This document shows, in pieces, positions 28,058 to 36,948 of a stretch of 64,000 nt of DNA. The translations under genes were made by a program, and so were the position numbers. The stretch lies in contig NZ_VIGX01000003.1 in NCBI RefSeq assembly GCF_007858475.1, forward strand, positions 310,001-374,000. Direction: 5' to 3'. Within the stretch, counting starts at the first letter, position 1. Every line of letters starts with the position of its first letter. The notes below the pieces were generated by a model. The model was not told where the DNA came from. It did no database searches and saw nothing but the letters and a program-made list of their open reading frames with translations. This DNA comes from Tsukamurella conjunctivitidis. GTDB lineage: Bacteria > Actinomycetota > Actinomycetes > Mycobacteriales > Mycobacteriaceae.

Positions 28058-28992
28058 CCATCACCGAGCCCACGGAGCCCGTCATCGCCGCCGACCACAC
28101 CGAATTCAGCACGCTCGACGCGCTGGAGTCCGAGGCCGTCCACATCTTCCGGGAGGTCGCGGGCGAGTTCGAGCGCCCCGTCATCCTGTTCTCGGGCGGC
28201 AAGGACTCGACGGTCCTGCTGCACCTCGCGGTGAAGGCCTTCTGGCCCGCGCCGCTCCCCTTCGCGCTGCTGCACGTGGACACCGGCCACAACCTGCCCG
28301 AGGTCCTGGACTTCCGCGATCGAATGGTCGAGAAGTACAACCTGCGCCTGCACGTCGCGAAGGTCGAGGACTACCTCGCCGACGGCCGGCTCGAGGAGCG
28401 CGCCGACGGCATCCGCAACCCGCTGCAGACGGTGCCGCTGTTGGACGCCATCTCCGAGAACCGGTTCGACGCCGTCTTCGGCGGTGGCCGCCGCGACGAG
28501 GAGCGCGCCCGCGCCAAGGAGCGGATCTTCTCGCTGCGCAACGCCTTCGGCCAGTGGGACCCGAAGCGGCAGCGCCCCGAGCTGTGGAACCTCTACAACG
28601 GACGGCACGCCCCGGGCGAGCACGTGCGCGTGTTCCCCATCAGCAACTTCACCGAGCTCGACATCTGGCGGTACATCGCCCGCGAGGACATCGAGCTCGC
28701 GTCGATCTACTACGCGCACGAGCGCGAGGTCTACTCGCGCGACGGCATGCTGATGACCTCCGGCGTGTGGGGCGGCCCGCGCGAGGGCGAGGAGGTGCGG
28801 ACCCTGTCGGTGCGGTACCGCACGGTGGGTGACGGCTCCACCACCGGCGCGATCGAATCCACCGCGTCGAACAACGAGCAGATCATGGCCGAGGTCGCCG
28901 CGTCGCGCCTCACCGAGCGCGGCGCCACCCGTGGCGACGACCGCGTCTCCGAGGCCGCCATGGAGGACCGCAAGAAGGAGGGCTACTTCTGA
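28054..28992 (+). CDS. cysD: Sulfate adenylyltransferase subunit 2
   Basis: 312 aa catalytic subunit of ATP sulfurylase. PP-loop ILFSGGKDSTVLLHLA, LLHVDTGHNLPEVLDFRD and FGGGRRDEERARAKER are conserved. It adenylates sulfate to APS with CysN driving the reaction by GTP hydrolysis. The ATG at 28054 overlaps the cysH stop; the final bases overlap the cysN ATG (TGATG). Confidence 0.96.
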   Translation: MTITEPTEPVIAADHTEFSTLDALESEAVHIFREVAGEFERPVILFSGGKDSTVLLHLAVKAFWPAPLPFALLHVDTGHNLPEVLDFRDRMVEKYNLRLHVAKVEDYLADGRLEERADGIRNPLQTVPLLDAISENRFDAVFGGGRRDEERARAKERIFSLRNAFGQWDPKRQRPELWNLYNGRHAPGEHVRVFPISNFTELDIWRYIAREDIELASIYYAHEREVYSRDGMLMTSGVWGGPREGEEVRTLSVRYRTVGDGSTTGAIESTASNNEQIMAEVAASRLTERGATRGDDRVSEAAMEDRKKEGYF

Positions 28993-30269
28993 TGAGCACC
29001 GCCCCCGCGCTGCTGCGCCTGGCCACGGCCGGCTCCGTCGACGACGGCAAGTCCACCCTCGTCGGGCGACTGCTGTACGACACGAAGTCGGTCCTCGCCG
29101 ACCAGATCGACGCCGTGACTCGGGCATCGGTCGACAAGGGCCTCGACACCCCCGACCTGTCGCTGCTGGTGGACGGCCTGCGGGCCGAGCGCGAGCAGGG
29201 CATCACCATCGACGTGGCTTACCGCTACTTCGCGACGCCCAACCGGTCGTTCATCCTCGCCGACACCCCGGGGCACGTGCAGTACACCCGCAACACGGTG
29301 TCCGGCGCGTCCACCGCCCAGGTCGTGATCCTGCTGACCGACGCGCGCAAGGGCGTCATCGAGCAGACCCGCCGGCACGCCGCCGTGCTGTCGCTGCTGG
29401 GTGTCCCGCGCCTGGTGCTCGCGGTCAACAAGATCGACCTGGTCGAGGACCCGGCGTCGGTCTTCCAGGAGATCTCCACCGAGTTCCGCGCGCTCACCGG
29501 CTCACTGGGCTGGTCCGAGGAGTCCGTCCACGCGATCCCCGTGTCGGCGCTGCACGGCGACAACGTCGCCTCACGCTCGGAGGGCACGCCGTACTACGAC
29601 GGCCCGTCGCTGATCGAGCACCTCGAGTCGATCCCCACGGACCCGGACACGAAGCCCATCGGCTTCCGGTTCCCGGTGCAGTACGTGATCCGGCCGCGCA
29701 CGCCCGAGTACCCCGACTACCGCGGCTACGCCGGGCAGGTGGCCGCGGGCACCGTCGACGTGGGCGACGAGGTGCTGGTTCTCCCCGCCGGCACCCGCAG
29801 CCGCGTCGAGCGCATCGACACCCCGGACGGGGAGCTCGCCTCGGCGCACACCGGCCGCTCGGTCACGGTGATCCTCGCCGACGACGTGGACGTCTCGCGC
29901 GGTGACGTCATCGTCTCCGCCGCCGACGCCCCCGAGCCGCGCCAGCAGTTCGAGGCGACCGTGTGCTGGCTGGCCGAGAAGCCGCTACGCATCGGGGCCC
30001 GCCTGCTGCTCAAGCACGGCACCAAGACCACGCAGGCCATCGTCGGCGGGCTGGACGCGGTGTTCGACGAGCAGAACCTCACCGTCGGCGAGGGCACCAC
30101 GCTGGAACTGAACCAGATCGGCCGCATCACGGTCCAGACCGCGGAGCCGATCGTCGCCGACGACTACGACAAGAACCGGGAGATGGGCTCGTTCCTGCTC
30201 ATCGACCCCGCCGGTGGCAACACCCTCGCCGCGGGCCTGGTCGGGGACGCCCTGGCGCACCTGGTCTGA
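28992..30269 (+). CDS. cysN: Sulfate adenylyltransferase subunit 1 (stand-alone CysN)
   Basis: 425-aa translation-factor-type GTPase. G1 GSVDDGKSTLVGRL, switch II DTPGHVQYTRN, G4 NKID, followed by EF-Tu-like beta-barrel domains. It is CysD's regulatory partner. Unlike the CysNC fusion of M. tuberculosis (over 600 aa), it ends without an APS-kinase domain, which agrees with a pathway reducing APS directly through CysH. Last gene of the operon; a strong hairpin follows. Confidence 0.95.
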   Translation: MSTAPALLRLATAGSVDDGKSTLVGRLLYDTKSVLADQIDAVTRASVDKGLDTPDLSLLVDGLRAEREQGITIDVAYRYFATPNRSFILADTPGHVQYTRNTVSGASTAQVVILLTDARKGVIEQTRRHAAVLSLLGVPRLVLAVNKIDLVEDPASVFQEISTEFRALTGSLGWSEESVHAIPVSALHGDNVASRSEGTPYYDGPSLIEHLESIPTDPDTKPIGFRFPVQYVIRPRTPEYPDYRGYAGQVAAGTVDVGDEVLVLPAGTRSRVERIDTPDGELASAHTGRSVTVILADDVDVSRGDVIVSAADAPEPRQQFEATVCWLAEKPLRIGARLLLKHGTKTTQAIVGGLDAVFDEQNLTVGEGTTLELNQIGRITVQTAEPIVADDYDKNREMGSFLLIDPAGGNTLAAGLVGDALAHLV

Positions 30270-30539
30270 GCAGTTCGACGGTCCGACGGCCGCACCTCGG
30301 TTCCCGGAGGTGCGGCCGTCGTCCGCGAGGTGCACTGCGCCCGTCGATCGTGGTAGGTCTCGTACTCGTCGTCCTCCTCCGGCAGGAATCCGACTCCCGC
30401 AGCGCCGGGGATTCCCGGAAAGGACAGCCACAATTCCACGTCTCCCCGCGGCGGCCACGTGAAAACGCACGACAGCCGACTCACGTGCATGTCCCGCTCC
30501 ACCCGCAGGAACGCGGGCGACGTCGAGTGGTCGAGCATC
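30164..30539 (-). CDS. Hypothetical protein with 3' end antisense to cysN
   Basis: 125 aa. ATG at 30537-30539 overlaps the stop of the Eis-type gene (ATGA), so coupling is likely. Residues 1-70 look protein-like (FLRVERDMHVSRLSCVFTWPP, ELWLSFPGIPGAAGVGFLPEEDDEYETYHDRRAQ). The rest is low-complexity Arg/Pro sequence that crosses the cysN hairpin and runs about 105 bases antisense into cysN. Possibly a truncated gene that now reads into its neighbour. No family recognised. Confidence 0.45.
30284..30321. terminator. Strong hairpin terminator after cysN
   Basis: A perfect 15-bp stem: CGACGGCCGCACCTC (30284-30298), loop GGTTCCCG, GAGGTGCGGCCGTCG (30307-30321). It starts 15 bases after the cysN stop and has no U-tract, which is usual for actinobacteria. 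It also lies inside a minus-strand ORF ending in cysN. Confidence 0.85.
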
Positions 30540-31776
30540 AGAAGTGCTCGACTCCCCACGGTCGGCGGGGGCTGAACAGCATGAGGTCGGCGCGGGCCGC
30601 GGCCCCGTCGTTCAGCTCGCGCACCGAACCGACGGCGACCCGACGTGCGACGGGCTCATCGGAGAGCCACAGCCGACCGAGATCGGTGACGTCGAGGGCG
30701 AGGTCCGCGGGCTCGTCCGACGGCGTGCAGGTCCCGGCTCCGCCGTCGGTGGAGATCAGGAACCGGCCGTGCGCCGGGCCCGGGCCGGCCCCGTCGAACC
30801 CCGGGTCGGTGACGTCGAGGACGAGCCGCCCCGGGGCGGCGTAGGTGCGCGTCGCGAACAGGGCGGGCACGTCGAAGGGCCTGAGCCACAGCATGTCACA
30901 GCGGTTGGATACCTGGACGATCCGCGGATCGTCGGGAACGGTGGTCACGATGTCGTCGAGCGCGCGCTGCGGCGCGACGACGGCGGTGACCCAGTCGATG
31001 CTCATGGCGAACGCCCACAGCTCGCGTTCGGCGGCCGCGTCCACGCCGAGCAGTTCGACGATGGTCACGGTCGAGTCGGGCCGGGAGTCGGTCCACTTGT
31101 TCGCGACGGTGTACGTCAGCACGCCCGCGACGTCCCCGTCGCGACGCAGGACGAGACGCTGCTTGTCGTCACTCTTTCCGAGCAGGCCCGCGGCCTGCCG
31201 GCCGTTGATCTCGAGACGTGAGACGCGGCCGGGGATGTTCACGCGCTCGCGAACCCGGTCGGCGGCGGCCAGGTAGTCCTCGCCCGCGACGTACCGCAGC
31301 TCGCCCGACCGTCGCGCCGGCAGGTTGCTGCGGTCGACCGATATCCGGAAGTCGACGACCTCGGTGCTCTGGCCGAAGCCGTACCGGCCGTATATGGCGT
31401 GCTCCGCGGCGATGAGAGTGGCCGCGGCGGCGCCGTCCGCTCGGGCCGCCGTCAGGCAGTCGCGCATGTGCGTGGCGAGGATGCCGCGACGTCGATGAGT
31501 GGGCAGCACCGTCACGGCCGAGACGGCCCGGACCGGCACCCGCGCCCCGCCTACGGCGGTCAGCTCCTGATCGAAGGAGAGGAAGGTCCCGACGGTCCGC
31601 TCCCCGTCGACCGCCACCCTATGGTCCAGCGAATCCAGTTGCGCCGATACCGCTTCGAGCCATTGCTCGGCGTCCGGCAGCGCGCTCTGGAAGCCGATGG
31701 AGGCGCACTCCTGGAAGCCGAGCAACTGTTCGCGGGTCGTGACGCGCTGGAAGTCGATACCGCTCGAATCGGTCAT
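30538..31776 (-). CDS. Eis-family GNAT N-acetyltransferase
   Basis: 412 aa, the length of mycobacterial Eis. N-terminal GNAT fold with the acetyl-CoA loop LPTHRRRGILATHM and the catalytic-Tyr region HAIYGRYGFG (Tyr129/Tyr132), a second GNAT-like domain, and a sterol-carrier-like C-terminal domain ending VEHF. In Eis the carboxylate of the last Phe helps catalysis, and that Phe is present. Eis enzymes acetylate amines, including aminoglycosides at several positions; substrate here unknown. ATG at residue MTDSSG was preferred over an upstream GTG/ATG. Confidence 0.9.
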   Translation of the reverse strand: MTDSSGIDFQRVTTREQLLGFQECASIGFQSALPDAEQWLEAVSAQLDSLDHRVAVDGERTVGTFLSFDQELTAVGGARVPVRAVSAVTVLPTHRRRGILATHMRDCLTAARADGAAAATLIAAEHAIYGRYGFGQSTEVVDFRISVDRSNLPARRSGELRYVAGEDYLAAADRVRERVNIPGRVSRLEINGRQAAGLLGKSDDKQRLVLRRDGDVAGVLTYTVANKWTDSRPDSTVTIVELLGVDAAAERELWAFAMSIDWVTAVVAPQRALDDIVTTVPDDPRIVQVSNRCDMLWLRPFDVPALFATRTYAAPGRLVLDVTDPGFDGAGPGPAHGRFLISTDGGAGTCTPSDEPADLALDVTDLGRLWLSDEPVARRVAVGSVRELNDGAAARADLMLFSPRRPWGVEHF

Positions 31777-31816
31777 ACCGCCAACGTTACCGGCGCGCAC
31801 AACTGCATTTCGGCGA

Positions 31817-32722
31817 TCAGCACCCCCAACCGCAGCGGTGCACGCCGAGGATGCTCCCGTCCAGCCCCGCGACCAGATGGGAATCGAGACCGTTGCTGTT
31901 GACGCCCACCCACACCTGGCCGCCGTCGTCGCCGCCGACGGTGACCCGGAACGGCACGGTGCGCGGCACCGCCCCGGTCGTCAGCCCCAGCCGCTCGGGC
32001 GCCGAGGCGATCAGCGCCGCGAGGCGGCGGGTGTCGAGCTTCGCCACGTCGACGCGGAGGTTCGGGTCCGACGAGACCGATTGGCCGCCGTAGACCTCGC
32101 GTTCGTGGAAAGCGCCGCCGAGCGAGTAGGTGTACCAGGCCGAGCCCGTCGGGGACGTGGCCTCGGGGATGCTCGCGACCGCCTTGTCGCGGTAGAAGTG
32201 CACCCCCTCGATCACCGTGGTGCCGAACTTCTCGCGGATCGCGCGCACCACCTCGTCGAGGCCGGCGGCGGCGAAGACGGGCCCGCCCACGAGCCGGTCG
32301 GTCTCGGACGCGACGACTGCGGCGGGACCGGCGGGCGCGACACCGGCGGGCGCGACACCGGCGGGCGCGGCCTCGTCGGGTATCGCCTCGATGGAGAAGA
32401 ACGCCACGCCGAGGACGACGACCACCGCTGCGACGGCGACCGCCGCCAGGCCGATCACGATCCGCGCGCGCCGCCGGCTCTCCCGCGGCCGCGCCGTCGG
32501 AGCCGCGGGGAGGCGCAGATCGCGCAGCACGTGATCGAGCTCGTGGACCCGCACCGCGGTCCGGGCGGTCTCCAGCCTGTCGAGGTGTTCGTCGGCCGAG
32601 AGCTGACCGTCCGCGAAGGCCTCGTCGAGCCGGGCCATGACCCACACCCGATCGACGTCCCGCGCCCGCAGTCCTGCTTCGTCCGGTTCCCGCGGTTCTT
32701 CATGCCGCGCCGCCATGTTCAC
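31817..32722 (-). CDS. DUF1707 domain membrane protein
   Basis: 301 aa. N-terminal DUF1707 (LRARDVDRVWVMARLDEAFADGQLSADEHLDRLETARTA), a basic segment, one transmembrane helix (about 86-110), a Pro-Ala linker of VAPAG repeats and an extracytoplasmic domain with YTYSLGGAFHEREVYGG and GQVWVGVNSNGLDSHLVAG ending in CGWGC. Probably anchored with its C-terminus outside. DUF1707 modules are common in actinobacteria and have no settled function. Same strand and between the Eis-type gene and cysA. Confidence 0.8.
   Translation of the reverse strand: MNMAARHEEPREPDEAGLRARDVDRVWVMARLDEAFADGQLSADEHLDRLETARTAVRVHELDHVLRDLRLPAAPTARPRESRRRARIVIGLAAVAVAAVVVVLGVAFFSIEAIPDEAAPAGVAPAGVAPAGPAAVVASETDRLVGGPVFAAAGLDEVVRAIREKFGTTVIEGVHFYRDKAVASIPEATSPTGSAWYTYSLGGAFHEREVYGGQSVSSDPNLRVDVAKLDTRRLAALIASAPERLGLTTGAVPRTVPFRVTVGGDDGGQVWVGVNSNGLDSHLVAGLDGSILGVHRCGWGC
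32327..32371. repeat. Three 15-bp tandem repeats in the DUF1707 gene
   Basis: ACCGGCGGGCGCGAC occurs at 32327-32341 and 32342-32356, with a one-base variant at 32357-32371. On the minus strand they encode the VAPAG linker repeats. In-frame, so copy-number changes would only alter linker length. Confidence 0.85.
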
Positions 32723-32752
32723 GACGGTACATCGGCGCGACGCCGTGGGACG

Positions 32753-33751
32753 CTACTTCGGGGCCGCGATCTCCGGGACGTGCGTGGCCCGCACGTACAC
32801 GGAATCCCCCTCGGACAGGTCCAAGGCGGTGGCGTCGCCGCGCGTGATCTGCGCCTGGAAGCGCTCCCCCGTCGCGGCGTTCCTGAGCTCCACACGGACC
32901 TCGAAGCCGAGGTAGACCACGCGCTCGACCTCGGCGCGGAGCACACCCGCCTCCTCGGAGCTGAGCCCGCCGGCGCGCGCCAGCTCCGGCGTGCGCCCCA
33001 CCCGGATGTCGTGCGGGCGCACCAGCACGCCGTTGAGCTTCGCCACCGAGCCGAGGAAGGACATGACGAACTCGGTCTCGGGTCGGTCGTAGACGTCCGC
33101 GGGAGTACCGACCTGCTCGATACGGCCCTTGTTGAGCACGGCGATGCGGTCGGCGATGTCGAGCGCCTCCTGCTGATCGTGCGTCACGATCACGGTGGTC
33201 ACGTGGACCTCGTCGTGCAGCCGCCGCAGCCAGGACCGCAGCTCGTCGCGGACCTTCGCGTCCAGCGCCCCGAAGGGCTCGTCGAGCAGGAGCACCTGCG
33301 GGTCCACCGCCAGGGCGCGGGCGAGCGCCATGCGCTGGCGCTGACCGCCCGACAGCTGCGCCGGGTAGCGGGTCTGGAAACCCGCGAGCCCGACGACCTC
33401 GAGCAGGTCGTCGACCTTGGCCTTGACCTCGGCTGCGGGACGCTTGCGGATCTTGAGTCCGAAGGCGACGTTCTCGCGCACGGTCATGTGCTTGAACGCC
33501 GCGTAGTGCTGGAAGACGAAGCCGATGTCGCGCTGCTGCGGGGTCGCGTGCGTGACGTCGACGCCGTTGATCTCGACGAGGCCCGAATCGAGCCGGTCGA
33601 GCCCGGCGATCGAGCGGAGCAGCGTCGACTTGCCCGAGCCGGACGGCCCGAGCAGTGCGGTCAGCGAGCCGTCCGGGATCTCCAGGGAGACGTCGTCGAG
33701 GGCCGCGAAATCGCCGTAGCGCTTGTTGGCTCCCACCACGTTAATCGTCAT
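32753..33751 (-). CDS. cysA: Sulfate/thiosulfate ABC transporter ATP-binding protein
   Basis: 332 aa. Walker [15 protein letters not shown]-loop [22 protein letters not shown], signature [15 protein letters not shown], Walker [13 protein letters not shown] and the H-loop [11 protein letters not shown]-terminal TOBE-like regulatory domain follows. It powers sulfate import with CysT, CysW and SubI. The start overlaps the cysW stop by 11 bases. Confidence 0.95.
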   Translation of the reverse strand: MTINVVGANKRYGDFAALDDVSLEIPDGSLTALLGPSGSGKSTLLRSIAGLDRLDSGLVEINGVDVTHATPQQRDIGFVFQHYAAFKHMTVRENVAFGLKIRKRPAAEVKAKVDDLLEVVGLAGFQTRYPAQLSGGQRQRMALARALAVDPQVLLLDEPFGALDAKVRDELRSWLRRLHDEVHVTTVIVTHDQQEALDIADRIAVLNKGRIEQVGTPADVYDRPETEFVMSFLGSVAKLNGVLVRPHDIRVGRTPELARAGGLSSEEAGVLRAEVERVVYLGFEVRVELRNAATGERFQAQITRGDATALDLSEGDSVYVRATHVPEIAAPK

Positions 33752-34559
33752 CGCGGTTCCTCCTGCGGGTCGCTTCGAGCAGGGACATCGCCACCAGCGC
33801 GACGAGCGCCAGCAGCATGAGCAGCGTCGCGGCGGCGTACGCCCCGAAAGTGTTGTAGTCGTCGTGGTTGCGTGAGCTCACCAGCAGGGTGAGCGTCTGC
33901 GAAATGCCCGGGAAGTTCGACGAGACCATGAGCACGGCGCCGTACTCGCCCAGCGCGCGGGCGATCGTGAGCACCACGCCGTAGGTCAGGCCCCAGCGGA
34001 TCGCGGGCAGCGTGATCCGCCAGAACGTCTGCCAGGCACTCGCGCCGAGTGTCGCCGCAGCCTGCTCCTGGTCCTGACCGATCTCGTGCAGCACCGGCTC
34101 CACTTCGCGCACCACGAAGGGCAGCGTGACGAAGGTCGTCGCCAGCACCATGCCGGGGAGCCCGAAGATGATGCGGAAGCCGAGCGACTCTATGCCGCCG
34201 AACCAGCCTCCCACGCCCCACAGCATGATGAGCGCGACGCCCACGACGACCGGCGAGACGGCGAAGGGCAGGTCGACGGCCGCCTGCAGCGCGGCCTTGC
34301 CGCGGAACTTCCCGCGGGCGAGGGCGAGTGCCACCAGCACGCCGAAGATCACGTTGAGCGGCACCACGATCGCGACGATGAGCAACGACAGCTGCAGCGC
34401 CGAGATCGCGGCCGGGGTGGTGATCCAGGCCCAGAACTCGCCGAAGCCGCGCTCGAACGAGCGGTACAGGATCACGCCGATGGGTAGGACGAGCAGCACC
34501 AGCAGGTACAGCAGCGCGACCGATCGGAGGCTGAGGACGGTTCTCCTGGAGAGGTTCAT
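33741..34559 (-). CDS. cysW: Sulfate ABC transporter permease CysW
   Basis: 272 aa, six predicted membrane helices (for example [57 protein letters not shown]). The permease EAA loop is [31 protein letters not shown]. Pairs with CysT. Its ATG is overlapped by the stop of a 21-codon ORF that bridges it to cysT. Confidence 0.94.
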   Translation of the reverse strand: MNLSRRTVLSLRSVALLYLLVLLVLPIGVILYRSFERGFGEFWAWITTPAAISALQLSLLIVAIVVPLNVIFGVLVALALARGKFRGKAALQAAVDLPFAVSPVVVGVALIMLWGVGGWFGGIESLGFRIIFGLPGMVLATTFVTLPFVVREVEPVLHEIGQDQEQAAATLGASAWQTFWRITLPAIRWGLTYGVVLTIARALGEYGAVLMVSSNFPGISQTLTLLVSSRNHDDYNTFGAYAAATLLMLLALVALVAMSLLEATRRRNRDDD

Positions 34560-34621
34560 CGGCTCTTCTCCTCGCTGCGCTCGCCGGGCTCGCGGCGGGA
34601 GGCGCTCGTGTCGCCGGTCAT
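34556..34621 (-). CDS. 21-aa bridging ORF between cysT and cysW
   Basis: ATG 34619-34621 overlaps the cysT stop, and its TGA (34556-34558) overlaps the cysW ATG, both as ATGA. It encodes [21 protein letters not shown], a highly charged peptide. Ribosomes could pass from cysT to cysW through it by reinitiation, keeping permease subunits in ratio. The peptide itself may have no role. Confidence 0.5.
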   Translation of the reverse strand: MTGDTSASRREPGERSEEKSR

Positions 34622-35415
34622 TCGCTGTTCTCCTCCCGCTTGGCGGTCCTGCCCCCGACGAAGCGCATCACGGCCAGCAGCACGAAGGCGATGGCCAGCA
34701 GCGCCACCGAGACGGCGGAGGCGGCGACCTGGTTGTCGACCTCCAGTTGCTGTTGGATGTACTGCGAGGCGACCTGCGTCTGCCCGGGGATGTTGCCGCC
34801 GACCAGGACCACCGAGCCGAACTCGCCGATCGCGCGGGTGAAGGCGAGGCCGGCGCCGGACAGAATGGCGGGGAGCAGGGTCGGGATCACGATCTTCGCC
34901 GCGATCACCCGATTGGGCGCGCCGAGCGAGGCCGCGGCCTCCTCGACCTCACGGTCGAGCTCGATGAGCACCGGCTGCACCTGTCGCACCACGAAAGGCA
35001 GGGTCACGAAGGCCAGCGCGATGACGATGGCCGGCTGCGTCGCGTTGAGCGTCAGGCCGATGGGGCTGTCAGGCCCGTACAGCGAGAGCAGCACGATCGA
35101 CGCGACGATGGTGGGCAACGCGAAGGGCAGGTCGATGAGCGCGTTGACGATCCCCTTACCGGGGAAGTCGTCGCGCACCAGCACCCAGGCGATGACGGTG
35201 CCCATGACCACGTTGATCAGCGTCACGAGCAGCGAGACCCACACCGTGATGACCAGCGTGGAGACGGCGTTCTTCGCGGTGAGGGCGTCCCAGAAGCCCG
35301 ACCAGCCGTTGTCGAAGGCGCGAGTGGTGATGGCCGCGATCGGCAGCAGCACGATCAGCGAGATCCACAGCCACGCGACGCCGATCCGCAGCGGGTTGAC
35401 GAGCCGCCGCATCAC
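34618..35415 (-). CDS. cysT: Sulfate ABC transporter permease CysT
   Basis: 265 aa membrane permease. Helices include LWISLIVLLPIAAITTRAF, LVITVWVSLLVTLINVVMGTVIAWVLV and SAVSVALLAIAFVLLAV. The EAA loop is ELDREVEEAAASLGAPNRVIAAKIVIPTLLPAIL. Its ATG overlaps the subI stop (ATGA). Forms the channel with CysW. Confidence 0.94.
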   Translation of the reverse strand: MMRRLVNPLRIGVAWLWISLIVLLPIAAITTRAFDNGWSGFWDALTAKNAVSTLVITVWVSLLVTLINVVMGTVIAWVLVRDDFPGKGIVNALIDLPFALPTIVASIVLLSLYGPDSPIGLTLNATQPAIVIALAFVTLPFVVRQVQPVLIELDREVEEAAASLGAPNRVIAAKIVIPTLLPAILSGAGLAFTRAIGEFGSVVLVGGNIPGQTQVASQYIQQQLEVDNQVAASAVSVALLAIAFVLLAVMRFVGGRTAKREENSE

Positions 35416-36506
35416 TTGCCGCCGTTCTTGTACGCCGCGGCGATGGCACCCTTGTCGCCGAACAGTGCCGCGTCGACCGCCGGCCAGCCGGTGAGGTCCT
35501 TGCCGTTGTTCTTCGCAGCGGTGCCCTTGCCGAGCACGGCGCCGAGCTCATCGACGGTCCACAGCCGCTGCGGCTGCGCGGGGAACAACGGCGCGGTCTC
35601 GGCGGCGATCGCCGGGTCGCCGGCCCGGAAGCCCGACCGCGGGATGGCGCGCTGCGCCTCGGGCGAGAACAGGAAGCCGACGAAGCGCTTCGCGGCGTCG
35701 GGCGACTGCGCGGTGTTCACGACCGCCACCGGTAGGTCGATCCGGAAGGACTGCGGCGGGATGAAGTACTCGGGTGTGGGCTTGCCGTCCTTCCGGCTCT
35801 GCCGTTGCAGCAGCACGGCCTCGCTCTCGTAGCTGAGCAGCACGTCGCCCTGCCCCGACTCGAAGGCGGAGGTGGCGTCGCGGCCGGAGCCGGGGCTCAC
35901 CGTCGTGTGGTCGCGGATGAGTTCCTTGACGAAGGCCAGCCCCTTCTCGGGCTCCTTGCCGCCGTTCGACAGCGCCGCGTAGGGCGCGAGCAGGTTCCAC
36001 TTCGCCGAGCCGGAGCTGGCCGGGTTCGGCGTCACCACTTCCACGCCGGGCTTGAGCAGGTCGGCCCAGTCGTGGATGCCCTTGGGATTACCGGGGCGGA
36101 CCACGACGGCGACGAGCGAGGTGAACGGCACCGACTTCCGCGGGTACGCCTTCTCCCAGTCCTTGTCGATGAGGCCGGCCTTGACGATGCGGGTCACGTC
36201 CGGCGCGACGGACATGTTCACCACGTCGGCCGGGACGTGCCGCGCGACCTTGCGGGACTGGTCGCCCGAGGCGCCGTACGACTGCGAGAAGCCCACGTCC
36301 GGGTTGCTCTCGCGGAAGAGCGGGATGGCCACGTCGAAGGCGGGCTTGGGGGCTGCGAAGGCGACCAGGTTCACCCGCTTGTCGCCGCTGGAGATGTCGA
36401 CGCCGTGCGGGTCGTCGGTGGAGCCGCCCCCGCATGCCGCGAGCAACACGGTCAGGGCGACCGCGATGATGCTCACAGCACGGCCGCGGTGGCTGGGTCG
36501 GATCAC
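35412..36506 (-). CDS. subI: Sulfate-binding lipoprotein (SubI/Sbp type)
   Basis: 364 aa, GTG start. Signal peptide with lipobox VLLAAC, so it is tethered to the outer face of the membrane. The binding protein fold shows the sulfate family motifs FSQSYGASGDQSRKVA (anion-binding), DVVNMSVAPDVTRI, RPGNPKGIHDWADL, NPASSGSAKWNLLAPYAA and YESEAVLLQRQ. It delivers sulfate to CysTWA. Two tiny membrane ORFs precede it on the same strand. Confidence 0.94.
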   Translation of the reverse strand: MIRPSHRGRAVSIIAVALTVLLAACGGGSTDDPHGVDISSGDKRVNLVAFAAPKPAFDVAIPLFRESNPDVGFSQSYGASGDQSRKVARHVPADVVNMSVAPDVTRIVKAGLIDKDWEKAYPRKSVPFTSLVAVVVRPGNPKGIHDWADLLKPGVEVVTPNPASSGSAKWNLLAPYAALSNGGKEPEKGLAFVKELIRDHTTVSPGSGRDATSAFESGQGDVLLSYESEAVLLQRQSRKDGKPTPEYFIPPQSFRIDLPVAVVNTAQSPDAAKRFVGFLFSPEAQRAIPRSGFRAGDPAIAAETAPLFPAQPQRLWTVDELGAVLGKGTAAKNNGKDLTGWPAVDAALFGDKGAIAAAYKNGGK

Positions 36507-36559
36507 GTCTCGCCGTTCTCCTCGGGGCTTCGGTCAGGCGAGAATCCTACGAAGCGCGG

Positions 36560-36670
36560 TCAGCGCAACACGGCCCACGCGATGACGAGGAGCACCAGCA
36601 GCGCGATCAACGCGAGCGTCACCTTCGATTTCGGTACCAGCGCCCGCCATCCACGGCCCGTCTCAGACAC
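36560..36670 (-). CDS. 36-aa single-helix membrane protein
   Basis: GTG at 36668-36670 overlaps the stop of the preceding 78-aa gene. The sequence VSETGRGWRALVPKSK is followed by one hydrophobic helix (VTLALIALLVLLVIAWAVLR). It ends 53 bases before subI. The type of coding change and the overlap suggest a real small protein; a function linked to sulfate import is only inference. Confidence 0.55.
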   Translation of the reverse strand: MSETGRGWRALVPKSKVTLALIALLVLLVIAWAVLR

Positions 36671-36899
36671 TCTCGTCATTCCCTTCTCCGGCACGCTGAC
36701 CTGCGCCGTCCGCACGACCGGACCGCTCGAGGCGAGCGTCCAGCGCGTCGGCGACGCGATCGATGAGGGCGCTGAGGACGCGCACCACCAGCATTGCGAT
36801 CACTGCGAGTACAACCATCACGAGGCTGACCTGCAGTACGTAGGGCAGACCGGTGAGCCATAGCTCCACCGAGTCCCACCACTGCGCGATCGCATGCAC
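36663..36899 (-). CDS. Small membrane protein, 78 aa
   Basis: MHAIAQWWDSVELWL followed by a hydrophobic helix (about 20-45: PYVLQVSLVMVVLAVIAMLVVRVLSAL) and an amphipathic charged tail (IDRVADALDARLERSGRADG). One transmembrane pass. M. tuberculosis has small membrane genes in the same interval between subI and the GH15 gene. First gene of the minus-strand run leading into subI-cysTWA; divergent from the GH15 gene. Confidence 0.7.
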   Translation of the reverse strand: MHAIAQWWDSVELWLTGLPYVLQVSLVMVVLAVIAMLVVRVLSALIDRVADALDARLERSGRADGAGQRAGEGNDESV

Positions 36900-36948
36900 C
36901 CGCCCAGCCTAGCGACCGCCGTGCGCGAACCCGTCGCCGTGCCTCATC

